Below are positions 34,855 through 43,604 of a DNA stretch of 64,000 bases, piece by piece (within the stretch, counting starts at the first letter, position 1; every line of letters begins with the position of its first letter). The DNA comes from Kitasatospora sp. NBC_01287. Lineage in GTDB: Bacteria > Actinomycetota > Actinomycetes > Streptomycetales > Streptomycetaceae. Made by a program: the position numbers and the translations under genes. The stretch is taken from assembly GCF_026340565.1 (NCBI RefSeq), contig NZ_JAPEPB010000001.1, positions 5,494,501 to 5,558,500 of the forward strand. The letters run 5' to 3'. The notes below the pieces were generated by a model. That model saw only the letters and a list, made by a program, of their open reading frames with translations, was not told the DNA's origin and did no database searches.

Positions 34855-35970
34855 GTGACTGAGATCGAGATCGGGCGGGGCAAGCGCGGCCGGCGGGCGT
34901 ACTCCTTCGACGACATCGCCGTCGTCCCCAGCCGCCGGACCCGGGACCCGAAGGAGGTCTCGATCGCCTGGCAGATCGACGCCTACCGCTTCGAGCTGCC
35001 GTTCCTGGCGGCCCCGATGGACAGCGTGGTCTCGCCCGCGCAGGCCATCGCGATCGGCCGGCTCGGCGGCCTCGGGGTGCTCAACCTCGAAGGCCTGTGG
35101 ACCCGCTACGAGGACCCGCAGCCGCTGCTCGACGAGGTCGCCGCGATCACCGACGAGGCCGCCGCGACCCGCCGGCTGCAGGAGATCTACGCCGCGCCGA
35201 TCCAGGCCGAGCTGATCGGCAAGCGGATCAGGGAGGTGCGCGAGTCGGGTGTGGTCACCGCCGCCGCGCTCTCCCCGCAGCGCACCGCCGAGTTCTCCAA
35301 GGCGGTCGTGGACGCGGGTGTGGACGTCTTCGTGATCCGCGGCACCACCGTCTCCGCCGAGCACGTCTCCGGCGCGGCCGAGCCGCTCAACCTCAAGCAG
35401 TTCATCTACGAGCTGGACGTGCCGGTGATCGTCGGCGGCTGCGCCACCTACACCGCCGCGCTGCACCTGATGCGCACCGGCGCGGCCGGCGTGCTGGTCG
35501 GCTTCGGCGGCGGCGCCGCGCACACCACCCGCAACGTGCTGGGCATCCAGGTCCCGATGGCCACCGCCGTCGCGGACGTGGCCGCCGCGCGCCGCGACTA
35601 CATGGACGAGTCCGGCGGTCGCTACGTGCACGTGATCGCGGACGGCGGCGTCGGCTACAGCGGCGACATCGCCAAGGCGGTCGCCTGCGGCGCGGACGCC
35701 GTGATGATCGGCGCCGCGCTGGCCCGCGCCACCGACGCGCCGGGCCAGGGCTTCCACTGGGGCATGGAGGCGGTGCACGAGGAGCTGCCGCGCGGCAAGC
35801 GGGTCAACCTCGGCACGGTGGGCACCACCGAGGAGATCCTGGCCGGACCCTCGCACACCCCCGACGGCACGATGAACCTGTTCGGCGCGCTGCGCCGGGC
35901 GATGGCCACCACCGGCTACTCGGAGCTCAAGGAGTTCCAGCGGGTCGAGGTGACGGTCAGCCACCGCTGA
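34855..35970 (+). CDS. guaB3: GuaB3-family IMP dehydrogenase-like protein
   Basis: A paralogue of IMPDH/GMP reductase without CBS domains, conserved after guaB in actinobacteria. It starts at GTG 34855 (VTEIEIGRGKRGRRAYSFDD), with AGAGAG upstream. It has 371 residues. Aligned without gaps to GuaB, the catalytic loop GPGSICTTR corresponds to GGGAAHTTR: the Cys nucleophile position holds His223. The phosphate-binding IADGGVGYSGDIAKA is retained. Classic IMPDH chemistry through a Cys-XMP intermediate is therefore not expected. The true reaction is unknown; cyanobacterial GuaB3 has been described as a GMP reductase. A 34-bp palindrome follows the stop. Confidence 0.9.
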   Translation: MTEIEIGRGKRGRRAYSFDDIAVVPSRRTRDPKEVSIAWQIDAYRFELPFLAAPMDSVVSPAQAIAIGRLGGLGVLNLEGLWTRYEDPQPLLDEVAAITDEAAATRRLQEIYAAPIQAELIGKRIREVRESGVVTAAALSPQRTAEFSKAVVDAGVDVFVIRGTTVSAEHVSGAAEPLNLKQFIYELDVPVIVGGCATYTAALHLMRTGAAGVLVGFGGGAAHTTRNVLGIQVPMATAVADVAAARRDYMDESGGRYVHVIADGGVGYSGDIAKAVACGADAVMIGAALARATDAPGQGFHWGMEAVHEELPRGKRVNLGTVGTTEEILAGPSHTPDGTMNLFGALRRAMATTGYSELKEFQRVEVTVSHR

Positions 35971-35981
35971 CGCTCCGTCGA

Positions 35982-36015
35982 CGTCAGGGCCGGGGCGCGC
36001 GCCCCGGCCCTGACG
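35982..36015. terminator. Perfect 34-bp palindrome, bidirectional terminator
   Basis: CGTCAGGGCCGGGGCGC is followed directly by its reverse complement. As RNA it forms a 15-bp stem with a 4-base loop. It lies exactly between the convergent guaB3 and the reverse-strand membrane gene (stop at 36023), so it can terminate both. Confidence 0.85.
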
Positions 36016-36022
36016 CGTCCGG

Positions 36023-36652
36023 TCAGGCGGCGAAGCGCTTGGTGAAGACGAAGCCCTCGACGCCCGCGACCAGGTAGAAGAAGACGTCCCTGAAGTCGAG
36101 CATGCTGCGCCAGCCCTGCATGGTGTCGCCGAGCTCCGCGCCGAACACGTCGCCGGGGCCCAGGCCGTACTGCTGGTGCAGCACCAGGTAGATGAAGAAG
36201 AGCTGGCCGAGGAAGACCCCGAGCAGCGAGAGGAGCAAGCCGAGCACCGGCAGCACGGGGTGGCGGCCGCCGACCTTGCCGAGCCCGAACGAGACGATCA
36301 GCGCGAGCGCGACGGCGAAGTAACTCCACTGCGAGTTGGTGGCCTTCATGATGAAGCCGTAGAGCGCGGCACTGGCCAGCATGGCGCCCAGGCCGACCGC
36401 GGCGCCGGCGGCCGGGTTGGCGCGGCGCGGTTGGGGAGCGCCGAGTTGGGCGTAGCCGTAGGGTGCGGGTTGGCCGAACGCCGGCGGCGGGCCGAAGGCG
36501 GGCGGCTGCTGCTCCTGATACTGCTGGGGCTCCTGATACTGCGGTGGCTGCGGGTACGGCGGTGGCGGGACGGGGCGGTCATGGAACTTCCCCCGGGGTG
36601 GAGCGGATGCGACGGGGGCGAACGCTAGCAGCGGCCTCCCGCTCGGGGACAC
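36023..36652 (-). CDS. Membrane protein with Pro/Gln-rich N-terminus; start region probably frameshifted
   Basis: The reverse-strand product has a cytoplasmic stretch of PPPYPQPPQYQEPQQYQEQQ type, then three or four transmembrane segments (VGLGAMLASAALYGFIM; YFAVALALIVSFGLG; PVLGLLLSLLGVFLGQLFFIYLV; a C-terminal one ending FTKRFAA). The family is unknown. The start is problematic. An excellent site, GGGGGAAG plus ATG at 36582, is in the wrong frame by one base. One extra C in the CCCC run just after it would give MTAPVPPPPYPQ and join the frames. Without that, only GTG 36652 or TTG 36676, both lacking a ribosome site, open the frame. The coordinates use GTG 36652. Confidence 0.6.
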   Translation of the reverse strand: MSPSGRPLLAFAPVASAPPRGKFHDRPVPPPPYPQPPQYQEPQQYQEQQPPAFGPPPAFGQPAPYGYAQLGAPQPRRANPAAGAAVGLGAMLASAALYGFIMKATNSQWSYFAVALALIVSFGLGKVGGRHPVLPVLGLLLSLLGVFLGQLFFIYLVLHQQYGLGPGDVFGAELGDTMQGWRSMLDFRDVFFYLVAGVEGFVFTKRFAA

Positions 36653-36803
36653 CGGATTCAGGTCACGACTCGACAATTCCAGGGGTCGAGTGAACAGCGG
36701 CCGCGCACACAGGGGATGATGGAGGCTTGACCGTCGGCCTGGTGCGCGCAGCGACCCGACGGTTCGTCACCTGACCGGCAGCAGCACATGGGGGAACGCC
36801 CGA

Positions 36804-38753
36804 ATGACCCAGCCGCAGGGCAGTTCCGGACGCGTCCTGGCCGACCGGTACCGGCTCGATTCGGTCCTCGGCAGCGGTGGCATGGGGACCGTCTGGCGGG
36901 CCGAGGACGAGATGCTCGGCCGGATCGTCGCGGTGAAGGAACTGCGGATGCACGGCGGCGTCGACGACGACGAGCGGCACCGCCTGATCGTCCGTACGCT
37001 GCGCGAGGCCAAGGCGACCGCGCGGATCCGGCACACCGCCGCCGTCACCGTCTTCGACGTGGTCGAGGAGGACGACCGGCCGTGGATCGTGATGGAGCTG
37101 GTCGACGGCCGCTCGCTGGCCGAGGTGGTCAAGGAGGACGGGCCGGTGACGCCCGCGCGGGCCGCCGAGATCGCCCTCGAACTGCTCGGCGTGCTCGGCG
37201 CCGCGCACAGCCAGGGGATCCTGCACCGTGACGTCAAGCCGTCCAACGTGCTGATCGGCGAGGACGGCCGGGTGGTGCTCACCGACTTCGGCATCGCCAG
37301 CGTGGAGGGCGACACCTCGGTCACCTCCACCGGCATGCTGGTCGGCGCGCCCTCCTACATATCGCCCGAGCGGGCCCGCGGGCAGAAGCCCGGGCCGCCG
37401 GCCGACCTGTGGTCGCTGGGCGGCACCCTGTACGCGATGCTCGAAGGCAAGCCGCCCTACGACCGGGGCTCGGCGCTGGCCACGCTGACCGCCGTGATGA
37501 CCGAGGAGCTCGCCGTTCCCGAGAGTGCCGGGCCGCTGCGCCCGGTGATCGAAGGGCTGCTGGAGAAGGACCCGGAGAAGCGGCTGGACGCCTCGACCAC
37601 CCGCTCGATGCTCAAGCGGATCGTCGCGGAGGCGACCGCGCGGGCGGAGTCCACCACCCGGGTGGCGCTGCCCGCCGCCGACCGGACCAGGCTCGACCTG
37701 CCGCGGCCCGGGGCCGGGGCGGAGCTCGTGGGTGGCACGCCGGTCGCCGCGGCGTCGGAAGTCGGGCCGGCCGACGTCCGGGGTGATGCGGCCAAGCGGC
37801 CCAGGCCGCCCAAGCAGGCCAGGCCGGGCGTGCCGGGCCTGAGCACGGTGCGGGTGGGTAGCAAGCTGACCCCGGCCGCGGCGGAGCCGGCGCCCGCTCC
37901 GGCCGCCGATCCGCTGCTGGTGGAGACCGGGACCTGGTCGCGCAGCGGCACCCTGGGGACGGCCGCGCGCTGGTCGCGGCGGCGCCGACGGCGGCTGCTG
38001 GCCGCGCTGGTGGCCGTGCTGCTGCTGGTGGCCGGCGGGATCTGGCTGGCGACGGGCGGCGCGGGTGGGTCCTCGGCGAAGAAGGGCGCGGCGCCCGCCG
38101 GCACGGCGGGCGGCGGTGCGGCGGCGAACCCGAGCGGTTCGGCGGCCGGCGCGGTGAGCGCGGCCTCCGCCGACCGGGCGGTGCCGCCGCCGGCCTCCTC
38201 GGCGGCGGCCGCCGCCCCGAGCAGCCCACCGGCCGGCAGCGCCGCCCCCAGCAGCGCGGCCCCGAGCAGCCCAGCGCCGTCCGCCGGCTCCTCGGGTGCG
38301 GCGATCCCGGCCGGCTACCACCTCTACACCGACTCCTCAGGCTTCACCATCCAGCTGCCCGACGGGCTGAACCTGGACGCCGGCTCCTCGAAGGACGGCA
38401 GCCACACGCTGCGGGGCGACGGCATCACGCTGCAGATCGACTGGACCACCACGCCGGGCGCCAGCGCGCTGACCAACTGGCAGATCGAGGAGAAGCAGGT
38501 GTCGCCCTCGATCACCGCCTACCAGCAGCTCCAGCTGCAGGCGGTCACCGGCTGGCGCTTCTCCAACGCGGCCGACTGGGAGTGGACCTTCGGCTCGGGC
38601 ACCCGGCAGCACTCACTCAATCGCGGCTTCGTCACGAACGACCGTAAGTACGGTTATGCGCTGTACTGGACAGCGAACGACAGCGACTGGAACTCCCCCG
38701 CGATCAGCCAGGCCCGGGACACCGGCTTCCAGAGCTTCCAGCCCGCGCCATAG
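36804..38753 (+). CDS. Transmembrane Ser/Thr protein kinase with extracellular sensor domain (kinase 1)
   Basis: It has 649 residues, starting MTQPQGSSGRVLADRYRLDS. The Hanks-type kinase domain is at about 16-275: glycine loop GSGGMGTV, Lys45 in AVKE, catalytic loop HRDVKPSN with Asp143, and DFG with Asp161; it is expected to be active. A juxtamembrane linker leads to one transmembrane helix (about 395-413, RRLLAALVAVLLLVAGGIW). Then come a Ser/Ala/Pro-rich stalk and an extracellular C-terminal domain (about 505-649) starting GYHLYTDSSGFTIQLPDG. That domain resembles the one of kinase 3, so both may sense related signals. S. coelicolor has a comparable kinase cluster here, which I recall being linked to spore-wall synthesis. 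Confidence 0.92.
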   Translation: MTQPQGSSGRVLADRYRLDSVLGSGGMGTVWRAEDEMLGRIVAVKELRMHGGVDDDERHRLIVRTLREAKATARIRHTAAVTVFDVVEEDDRPWIVMELVDGRSLAEVVKEDGPVTPARAAEIALELLGVLGAAHSQGILHRDVKPSNVLIGEDGRVVLTDFGIASVEGDTSVTSTGMLVGAPSYISPERARGQKPGPPADLWSLGGTLYAMLEGKPPYDRGSALATLTAVMTEELAVPESAGPLRPVIEGLLEKDPEKRLDASTTRSMLKRIVAEATARAESTTRVALPAADRTRLDLPRPGAGAELVGGTPVAAASEVGPADVRGDAAKRPRPPKQARPGVPGLSTVRVGSKLTPAAAEPAPAPAADPLLVETGTWSRSGTLGTAARWSRRRRRRLLAALVAVLLLVAGGIWLATGGAGGSSAKKGAAPAGTAGGGAAANPSGSAAGAVSAASADRAVPPPASSAAAAAPSSPPAGSAAPSSAAPSSPAPSAGSSGAAIPAGYHLYTDSSGFTIQLPDGLNLDAGSSKDGSHTLRGDGITLQIDWTTTPGASALTNWQIEEKQVSPSITAYQQLQLQAVTGWRFSNAADWEWTFGSGTRQHSLNRGFVTNDRKYGYALYWTANDSDWNSPAISQARDTGFQSFQPAP

Positions 38754-38770
38754 CGAGAGAGGGGGCGGCC

Positions 38771-39925
38771 ATGCGAGCTGGCCCTGGCCAGACGCTGGCC
38801 GACCGGTACCAGGTGACGGACCGCCAGCCGCCGGAGGCGGACGCGGCCGGACCACGCCGGCTCGCCGTGGATCTGCGCGGCAACACGCCCGTCCTGCTGC
38901 AGGGGGTGGAGCTGCCCGAACTGCTGGTGCCCGAGCTGACCGGCAGCGCCGACTTCGAGGGCAGCCGCTGGCTGGACCCGGCCGAGATCCTCGCCGCCGT
39001 GCGCGCGGCACTCGCGGCCACCCCCGAGCACCCGAGGCTGCGGCAGTCCTTCGCGGCCTTCGCGGAGGACGGCGTGCTCTGGGCCGCGGTCGAGCGGCCG
39101 GTCGCGCTCGCCCTGCCCGAGCTGCTCGACAGCGGCCCGCTCGACCCGTACCGGGCCGCCGAGCTGGCCGCCGACCTGTGCGGCGCGCTGGGCGCGGTGC
39201 ACCAGGGCGGCCGGGCGCACGGCAACGTGACCGCCGACCAGGTGCTGCTCTGCGAGGACGGTGCGGCGCTGCTCGGCGGCCAGGCCGTCGGCGCGGCCGA
39301 GGAGGCACTGGCCCGGGCGCTGGGCGGCGCGGACGGCCGGCGCTGGGGGCAGGCGCGGCTGGGGCTGGTCGGCGCCCGGGCGGAGCGCTGGGCACCGGAG
39401 CTGCTGGCGGCCGAGCCCGTCGCGCCCGGGCCCGCCGCGGACCTCTGGGCGCTGGGCGTGCTGCTGCAGCGGGTGCTGACCGGGCGGGGGCCGTTCCCGG
39501 AGCAGGGCCCCACCGCGCTCTTCGCCGCCGTCCGGGCCGGGCAGCGGGCGGACAGCGCCGGCTGCGGACCGCTGCGTCCGCTGGTGGACCGGCTGCTCGC
39601 CACCGACCCGGCCGAGCGGCCCGCGGCCGGCGCGGCCCGGCAGTGGCTGACCGAGCTGCTGGCCCAGGCGCCGGAGCCGCTCCGGGAGGAGGAGGCCGAG
39701 CCCACCGCACTGCCGGTGCTGCGCCGGGCCGGCCCACTGGTGCCGCGCCCGCGCGGCGCGCGGGCCCGGGCGGCGGCGCTCGCGCAGGCGCAGGCGCAGG
39801 CGCCGGAGCACGCCCGCCACGCCAGGGAGCACCGGCCGTCGCGGCTGCTGCCGGTGCTGCTGGTCGGCGGCGTGCTGCTGGCGATGGTGCTGGGCATCAC
39901 CGCGGTGGTGGCGCTCGCCGGGTGA
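38771..39925 (+). CDS. Membrane-anchored pseudokinase
   Basis: It has 384 residues, 17 bases after kinase 1. The overall kinase layout is recognisable: ADRYQVTDRQPPE at the N-terminus, PADLWALGVLLQRVLTGRGPF corresponding to the APE-to-F-helix region, and a C-lobe ending AERPAAGAARQWL. The glycine loop is missing. The catalytic loop HRDxKPxN is HGNVTADQ (Asn152 in place of Asp), and DFG is replaced by LGG (about 168-170). It therefore cannot transfer phosphate by the normal mechanism. One C-terminal transmembrane helix (about 358-382) ends the protein, with almost nothing outside the cell. It is probably a scaffold or allosteric partner of the flanking kinases (inference). Confidence 0.88.
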   Translation: MRAGPGQTLADRYQVTDRQPPEADAAGPRRLAVDLRGNTPVLLQGVELPELLVPELTGSADFEGSRWLDPAEILAAVRAALAATPEHPRLRQSFAAFAEDGVLWAAVERPVALALPELLDSGPLDPYRAAELAADLCGALGAVHQGGRAHGNVTADQVLLCEDGAALLGGQAVGAAEEALARALGGADGRRWGQARLGLVGARAERWAPELLAAEPVAPGPAADLWALGVLLQRVLTGRGPFPEQGPTALFAAVRAGQRADSAGCGPLRPLVDRLLATDPAERPAAGAARQWLTELLAQAPEPLREEEAEPTALPVLRRAGPLVPRPRGARARAAALAQAQAQAPEHARHAREHRPSRLLPVLLVGGVLLAMVLGITAVVALAG

Positions 39926-40069
39926 CACGCGTAGCACGGGGGACATCACAGCCCGGTCACGTGGCCGGGTCGCGATGAAGCGGGCCGGGGCGGGCGCCTA
40001 GGCTGGGACCGGAACATTGTCCGAGCGGTGATCAGCTGTGTGGTGCACCGAAGAGGGGGAGCGGTCGCC

Positions 40070-41926
40070 GTGAGTGGACAGGAGCAGCCGGAGGCCGGGC
40101 CGGACGCCGACCAGGCCGAGCCGATCAGCGGCGCCGAGACCCGCCGCATGCTGGCCGGGCGCTACGAGCTGGGTGACCGGCTGGGCCGCGGCGGCATGGG
40201 GACGGTCTGGCGCGCCAGGGACCTGATGCTGGACCGCGAGGTGGCGGTCAAGGAGCTCACCGTCAACCACCTGCCCGAGGAGGACCTGGCGATCCTGCAG
40301 TCCCGGATGAAGCAGGAGGCCAGGGCCGCGGCCCGGATCAAGCACGGCGGTGTGATCACCATCCACGACGTGCTGGAGCAGGACGGCCGGCCGTGGATCG
40401 TGATGGAGCTGATCGACGGCCGCTCGCTGGCCGACGTGGTCGCCCAGGACGGCCCGCTCTCGCCGCGCGAGGCTGCCGAGGTGGGCACCCAGGTGTTGGC
40501 CGCGCTGCACCGGGGCCACCAGCTCGGGGTGCTGCACCGCGACGTGAAGCCCGCCAACGTGCTGCTGGAGAGCGGTACCGGGCGGGTGGTGCTGCTGGAC
40601 TTCGGGATCGCCAAGTTCGAGGGCTCCTCCGAGCTGACCAGACCTGGCGACCTGGTCGGCTCGCCCGACTACCTGGCTCCCGAGCGGGCCCAGGGTGAGC
40701 GCCCCGGACCGGCCTCCGACCTGTGGGGCCTGGGGGCCACGCTCTACGCGGCGGTGGAGGGGCAGTCCCCGTTCCGCCGGCACGACCCGTTGAGCACGCT
40801 GGCCGCCGTGGTCTCCGAGCCGCTGCCGCACTCGCGCAACGCGGGTGCGCTCGGGCCGGTGCTGGCGGCGCTGATGGCCAAGGACGCGAAGGACCGGCCG
40901 GAGGCGGACGAGGCGCTGCGGATGCTGCGCGAGGTGACGGCCGGGCACACCATGGAGATCAGCGCGCGCCCGTCGGTGATCCATCGCACGCCCACCCAGT
41001 CGGTGCCGGTGGTGGACCGGCCGGCGCAGGCCGAGCCCCTCACCCCGGCGGAGCCGGCCGCGCCCGCTCAAAAGCCCGTCGAGCCGCCCGCTCACTCCGG
41101 GCCGCCCGGGTACGGCGCGCAGACCACGCCGCTCGGACCCACCGGACCCACCGGCCCCACTGCGGCGCTCGGCACTCAGCAGACCGGGCCGACCCCCGCG
41201 GACCCGGCCGCCCGCGCCGCGCGCCGCCGCCGCGGCCTGCGGCTGGCGCTGCTCGGGCTGACCGCCGCCGTGCTGAGCGGTGCGGTGGCCTTCGGCGTGG
41301 TCCGTTTCGAACGCTCGACGCAGACGCCGGTGGCCGACCCCTCGACCTCGCCCTCGGCCCCGCCCAGCTCCGCCCCGCCGACCACCGTGCCCAGCTCCGC
41401 GCCGACCACGCCCAGCGCCACCGTGCCGGCAGGACCGGCGCCGTCCGGCTTCAAGTGGGTGACGGACCCGGCCGGCTTCCGCTTCCCGGAGCCGCTGACC
41501 GGTGGCAACTGGCAGCGCCACCAGGACCCGAAGACCAACAACATCTTCTACAGCCCGGACGGCAACAAGCACTACTTCCAGTTCGCGATCCAGGTCGGCC
41601 AGCCGCTCCCGCCGCTGGAGCACCTCGCCCAGTTGGACCAGTCCCTGAACGCGAACCCGAGCGCGGGGACGGCGGACTACCAGCAGGAGTCCCTGGCCGC
41701 CGCCCAGGTGCACGGCTACGAGGCGGCCAGGTGGGTCTTCACCTACACCAACACCTCCAAGGACGGGAACGGCGGACCGCGCCGGTCCATCGAGGAGGAG
41801 TACCGGGACAGCCAGGGCACCTCGTACGCGATGCTGGTCTGCGGCCCGGCCGGCGGTGACGACCAGACGCTGACCGAGAACCGCTTCACCACGCTGCTGA
41901 ACGGCTTCACCCCGGTGAGCCAGTAG
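40070..41926 (+). CDS. Transmembrane Ser/Thr protein kinase with extracellular sensor domain (kinase 3)
   Basis: GTG 40070 (VSGQEQPEAGPDADQAEP) is preferred because GGGGGA lies 9 bases upstream; the frame opens further 5'. It has 618 residues. The kinase domain (about 31-290) has GRGGMGTV, Lys61, HRDVKPAN with Asp158 and DFG with Asp177; it is active by sequence. After a Pro/Gly/Thr linker comes one transmembrane helix (about 400-418). A Pro/Ser/Thr stalk and an extracellular domain (about 475-618, from GFKWVTDPAGFRFPEPL) follow, homologous to that of kinase 1. 144 bases separate it from the pseudokinase. Confidence 0.92.
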   Translation: MSGQEQPEAGPDADQAEPISGAETRRMLAGRYELGDRLGRGGMGTVWRARDLMLDREVAVKELTVNHLPEEDLAILQSRMKQEARAAARIKHGGVITIHDVLEQDGRPWIVMELIDGRSLADVVAQDGPLSPREAAEVGTQVLAALHRGHQLGVLHRDVKPANVLLESGTGRVVLLDFGIAKFEGSSELTRPGDLVGSPDYLAPERAQGERPGPASDLWGLGATLYAAVEGQSPFRRHDPLSTLAAVVSEPLPHSRNAGALGPVLAALMAKDAKDRPEADEALRMLREVTAGHTMEISARPSVIHRTPTQSVPVVDRPAQAEPLTPAEPAAPAQKPVEPPAHSGPPGYGAQTTPLGPTGPTGPTAALGTQQTGPTPADPAARAARRRRGLRLALLGLTAAVLSGAVAFGVVRFERSTQTPVADPSTSPSAPPSSAPPTTVPSSAPTTPSATVPAGPAPSGFKWVTDPAGFRFPEPLTGGNWQRHQDPKTNNIFYSPDGNKHYFQFAIQVGQPLPPLEHLAQLDQSLNANPSAGTADYQQESLAAAQVHGYEAARWVFTYTNTSKDGNGGPRRSIEEEYRDSQGTSYAMLVCGPAGGDDQTLTENRFTTLLNGFTPVSQ

Positions 41927-41984
41927 CGCCTTTCGCTGTTACCGACGGGTACACAACCGGCCGCCCAAGGCCTAGGCTGCGCCC

Positions 41985-43604
41985 ATGACGGACATCACGG
42001 CAGAAAGCCGCGGCACCGGCCGCAACCCCGTGGCCCCCGGCGCCGGCCGTACGGTCGCCTCGGCGGTCCCTCAGTCCCTGGTCGCCAGGCTCGCCCGTGG
42101 CGTCACCGCGGCCGGTGACGCCGAGACCATCGCGACCCTGGCGCCGCTCACCGGCGAGGTGCTGGCCGAGTTGCCGCGCTCCACCCCGCAGGACGTCAAG
42201 GTCGCCTTCGAGCTGGCCCGGCGTGCCCAGCGGGCCTGGGCCGCCCAGCCGGTGCGGCGCCGGGCCGCGGTGCTGCTGCGCTTCCACGACCTGCTGCTCA
42301 AGCGGCAGGACGAGGTGCTCGACCTGATCCAGGCGGAGACCGGCAAGGCCCGGCTGCACGCCTTCGACGAGATCCTCGCCACCGCGATGGCGGCCCGGCA
42401 CTACGGGCGGGCCGCGGCCGGCTACCTCAGGGACCGCCGACGCGGCGGGGCACTGCCGGTGCTCACCCACACGGTGGAGGGGCGCCGCCCCAAGGGCGTG
42501 ATCGGCCACATCTCCCCGTGGAACTACCCGCTGGAGCTGTCGGTCAGCGACGCGCTGCCGGCCTTCGCGGCGGGCAACGCGGTGGTCAACAAGCCCGACA
42601 CGCAGACCGCGCTCACCGCGCTCTGGGCCCGTGAGCTGCTGATCGAGGCGGGGCTGCCGGCCGACCTGTGGCAGGTGGTGATCGGTGACGGGCCGGTGAT
42701 CGGCCCGGCCGTGGTCGAGCACGCGGACTACGTCTCGTTCACCGGCTCCACCCCCACCGGCCGGGACGTGGCCCAGCGGGCGGCCGCCCGGCTGGTCGGC
42801 GCCTCGCTCGAACTCGGCGGCAAGAACGCGCTGCTGGTGCTGGCCGACGCGGACCTGGACAAGGCGGCCGAGGGCGCGGTGCGGGCCTGCTTCGCCTCCG
42901 CCGGGCAGCTCTGCGTCTCGATCGAGCGGCTCTTCGTGCACCGCTCGGTCGCCGACGCCTTCCTGGAGCGGTTCGTCGCGCGGACCCGGGCGCTGCGGCT
43001 GGGCGGAGGCCTGGCCTACGGGGCCGACATGGGCTCGCTGGTCTCGGACCGCCAGTTGGAGACGGTGACCCGGCACGTGGCGGAGGCCGTCAAGGCGGGC
43101 GCCACCGTGCTGACCGGCGGCCGGGCCAGGCCCGAGCTCGGCCCGCTCTTCCACGAGCCGACCATCCTGGACGGCGTCACCCCCGAGATGGCGGTCTGCG
43201 ACCAGGAGACCTTCGGCCCGGTCGTCTCGATCTACCGCTTCGACACCGAGGAGGAGGCCGTCACGCGGGCCAACGCCACGCCGTACGGCCTCAATTCGAG
43301 CGTCTGGACCAAGGACCTGCGGCGCGGCCGGGCGCTGGGCGCGCGGCTGCGCACCGGCACGGTCAACGTCAACGAGGGCTACGCGGCCGCCTACGGGTCG
43401 GTGGCCTCGCCGATGGGCGGCATGGGCCAGTCGGGTCTGGGCCGGCGGCACGGCGCCGACGGCATCCTGCGCTTCACCGAGGCGCAGACCATCGCCACCC
43501 AGCGGCTGCTGCCGCTCGCGCCCTCCTTCGGGCTCAGCGACGAGAGGTTCGCCGCGCTCTTCACCAGTGGCCTGCGGGCGCTGAAGGCACTGGGGCTCAA
43601 GTGA
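41985..43604 (+). CDS. gabD2: Succinic semialdehyde dehydrogenase (aldehyde dehydrogenase family)
   Basis: Oxidises succinic semialdehyde to succinate with NAD(P)+. It has 539 residues, starting MTDITAESRGTGRNPV; the first 35 or so are variable. ALDH motifs: GHISPWNYPLELS, FTGSTPTGRDV, the general base Glu in SLELGGKN and the nucleophile Cys in ASAGQLCVSIERLFV. The long N-terminus and the YLRDRRRGGALPVLT segment fit the actinobacterial GabD2 group. Substrate assignment is by family resemblance. Its TGA overlaps the next gene's GTG (GTGA), so the two oxidoreductases are coupled. Confidence 0.85.
   Translation: MTDITAESRGTGRNPVAPGAGRTVASAVPQSLVARLARGVTAAGDAETIATLAPLTGEVLAELPRSTPQDVKVAFELARRAQRAWAAQPVRRRAAVLLRFHDLLLKRQDEVLDLIQAETGKARLHAFDEILATAMAARHYGRAAAGYLRDRRRGGALPVLTHTVEGRRPKGVIGHISPWNYPLELSVSDALPAFAAGNAVVNKPDTQTALTALWARELLIEAGLPADLWQVVIGDGPVIGPAVVEHADYVSFTGSTPTGRDVAQRAAARLVGASLELGGKNALLVLADADLDKAAEGAVRACFASAGQLCVSIERLFVHRSVADAFLERFVARTRALRLGGGLAYGADMGSLVSDRQLETVTRHVAEAVKAGATVLTGGRARPELGPLFHEPTILDGVTPEMAVCDQETFGPVVSIYRFDTEEEAVTRANATPYGLNSSVWTKDLRRGRALGARLRTGTVNVNEGYAAAYGSVASPMGGMGQSGLGRRHGADGILRFTEAQTIATQRLLPLAPSFGLSDERFAALFTSGLRALKALGLK

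Noticed and set aside
36346..36582. 78-codon reverse frame starting at a good ribosome site
   Set aside because: The product is an Arg/Ser-rich out-of-frame version of the Pro/Gln-rich membrane protein. It is better explained as a frameshifted start of that gene.
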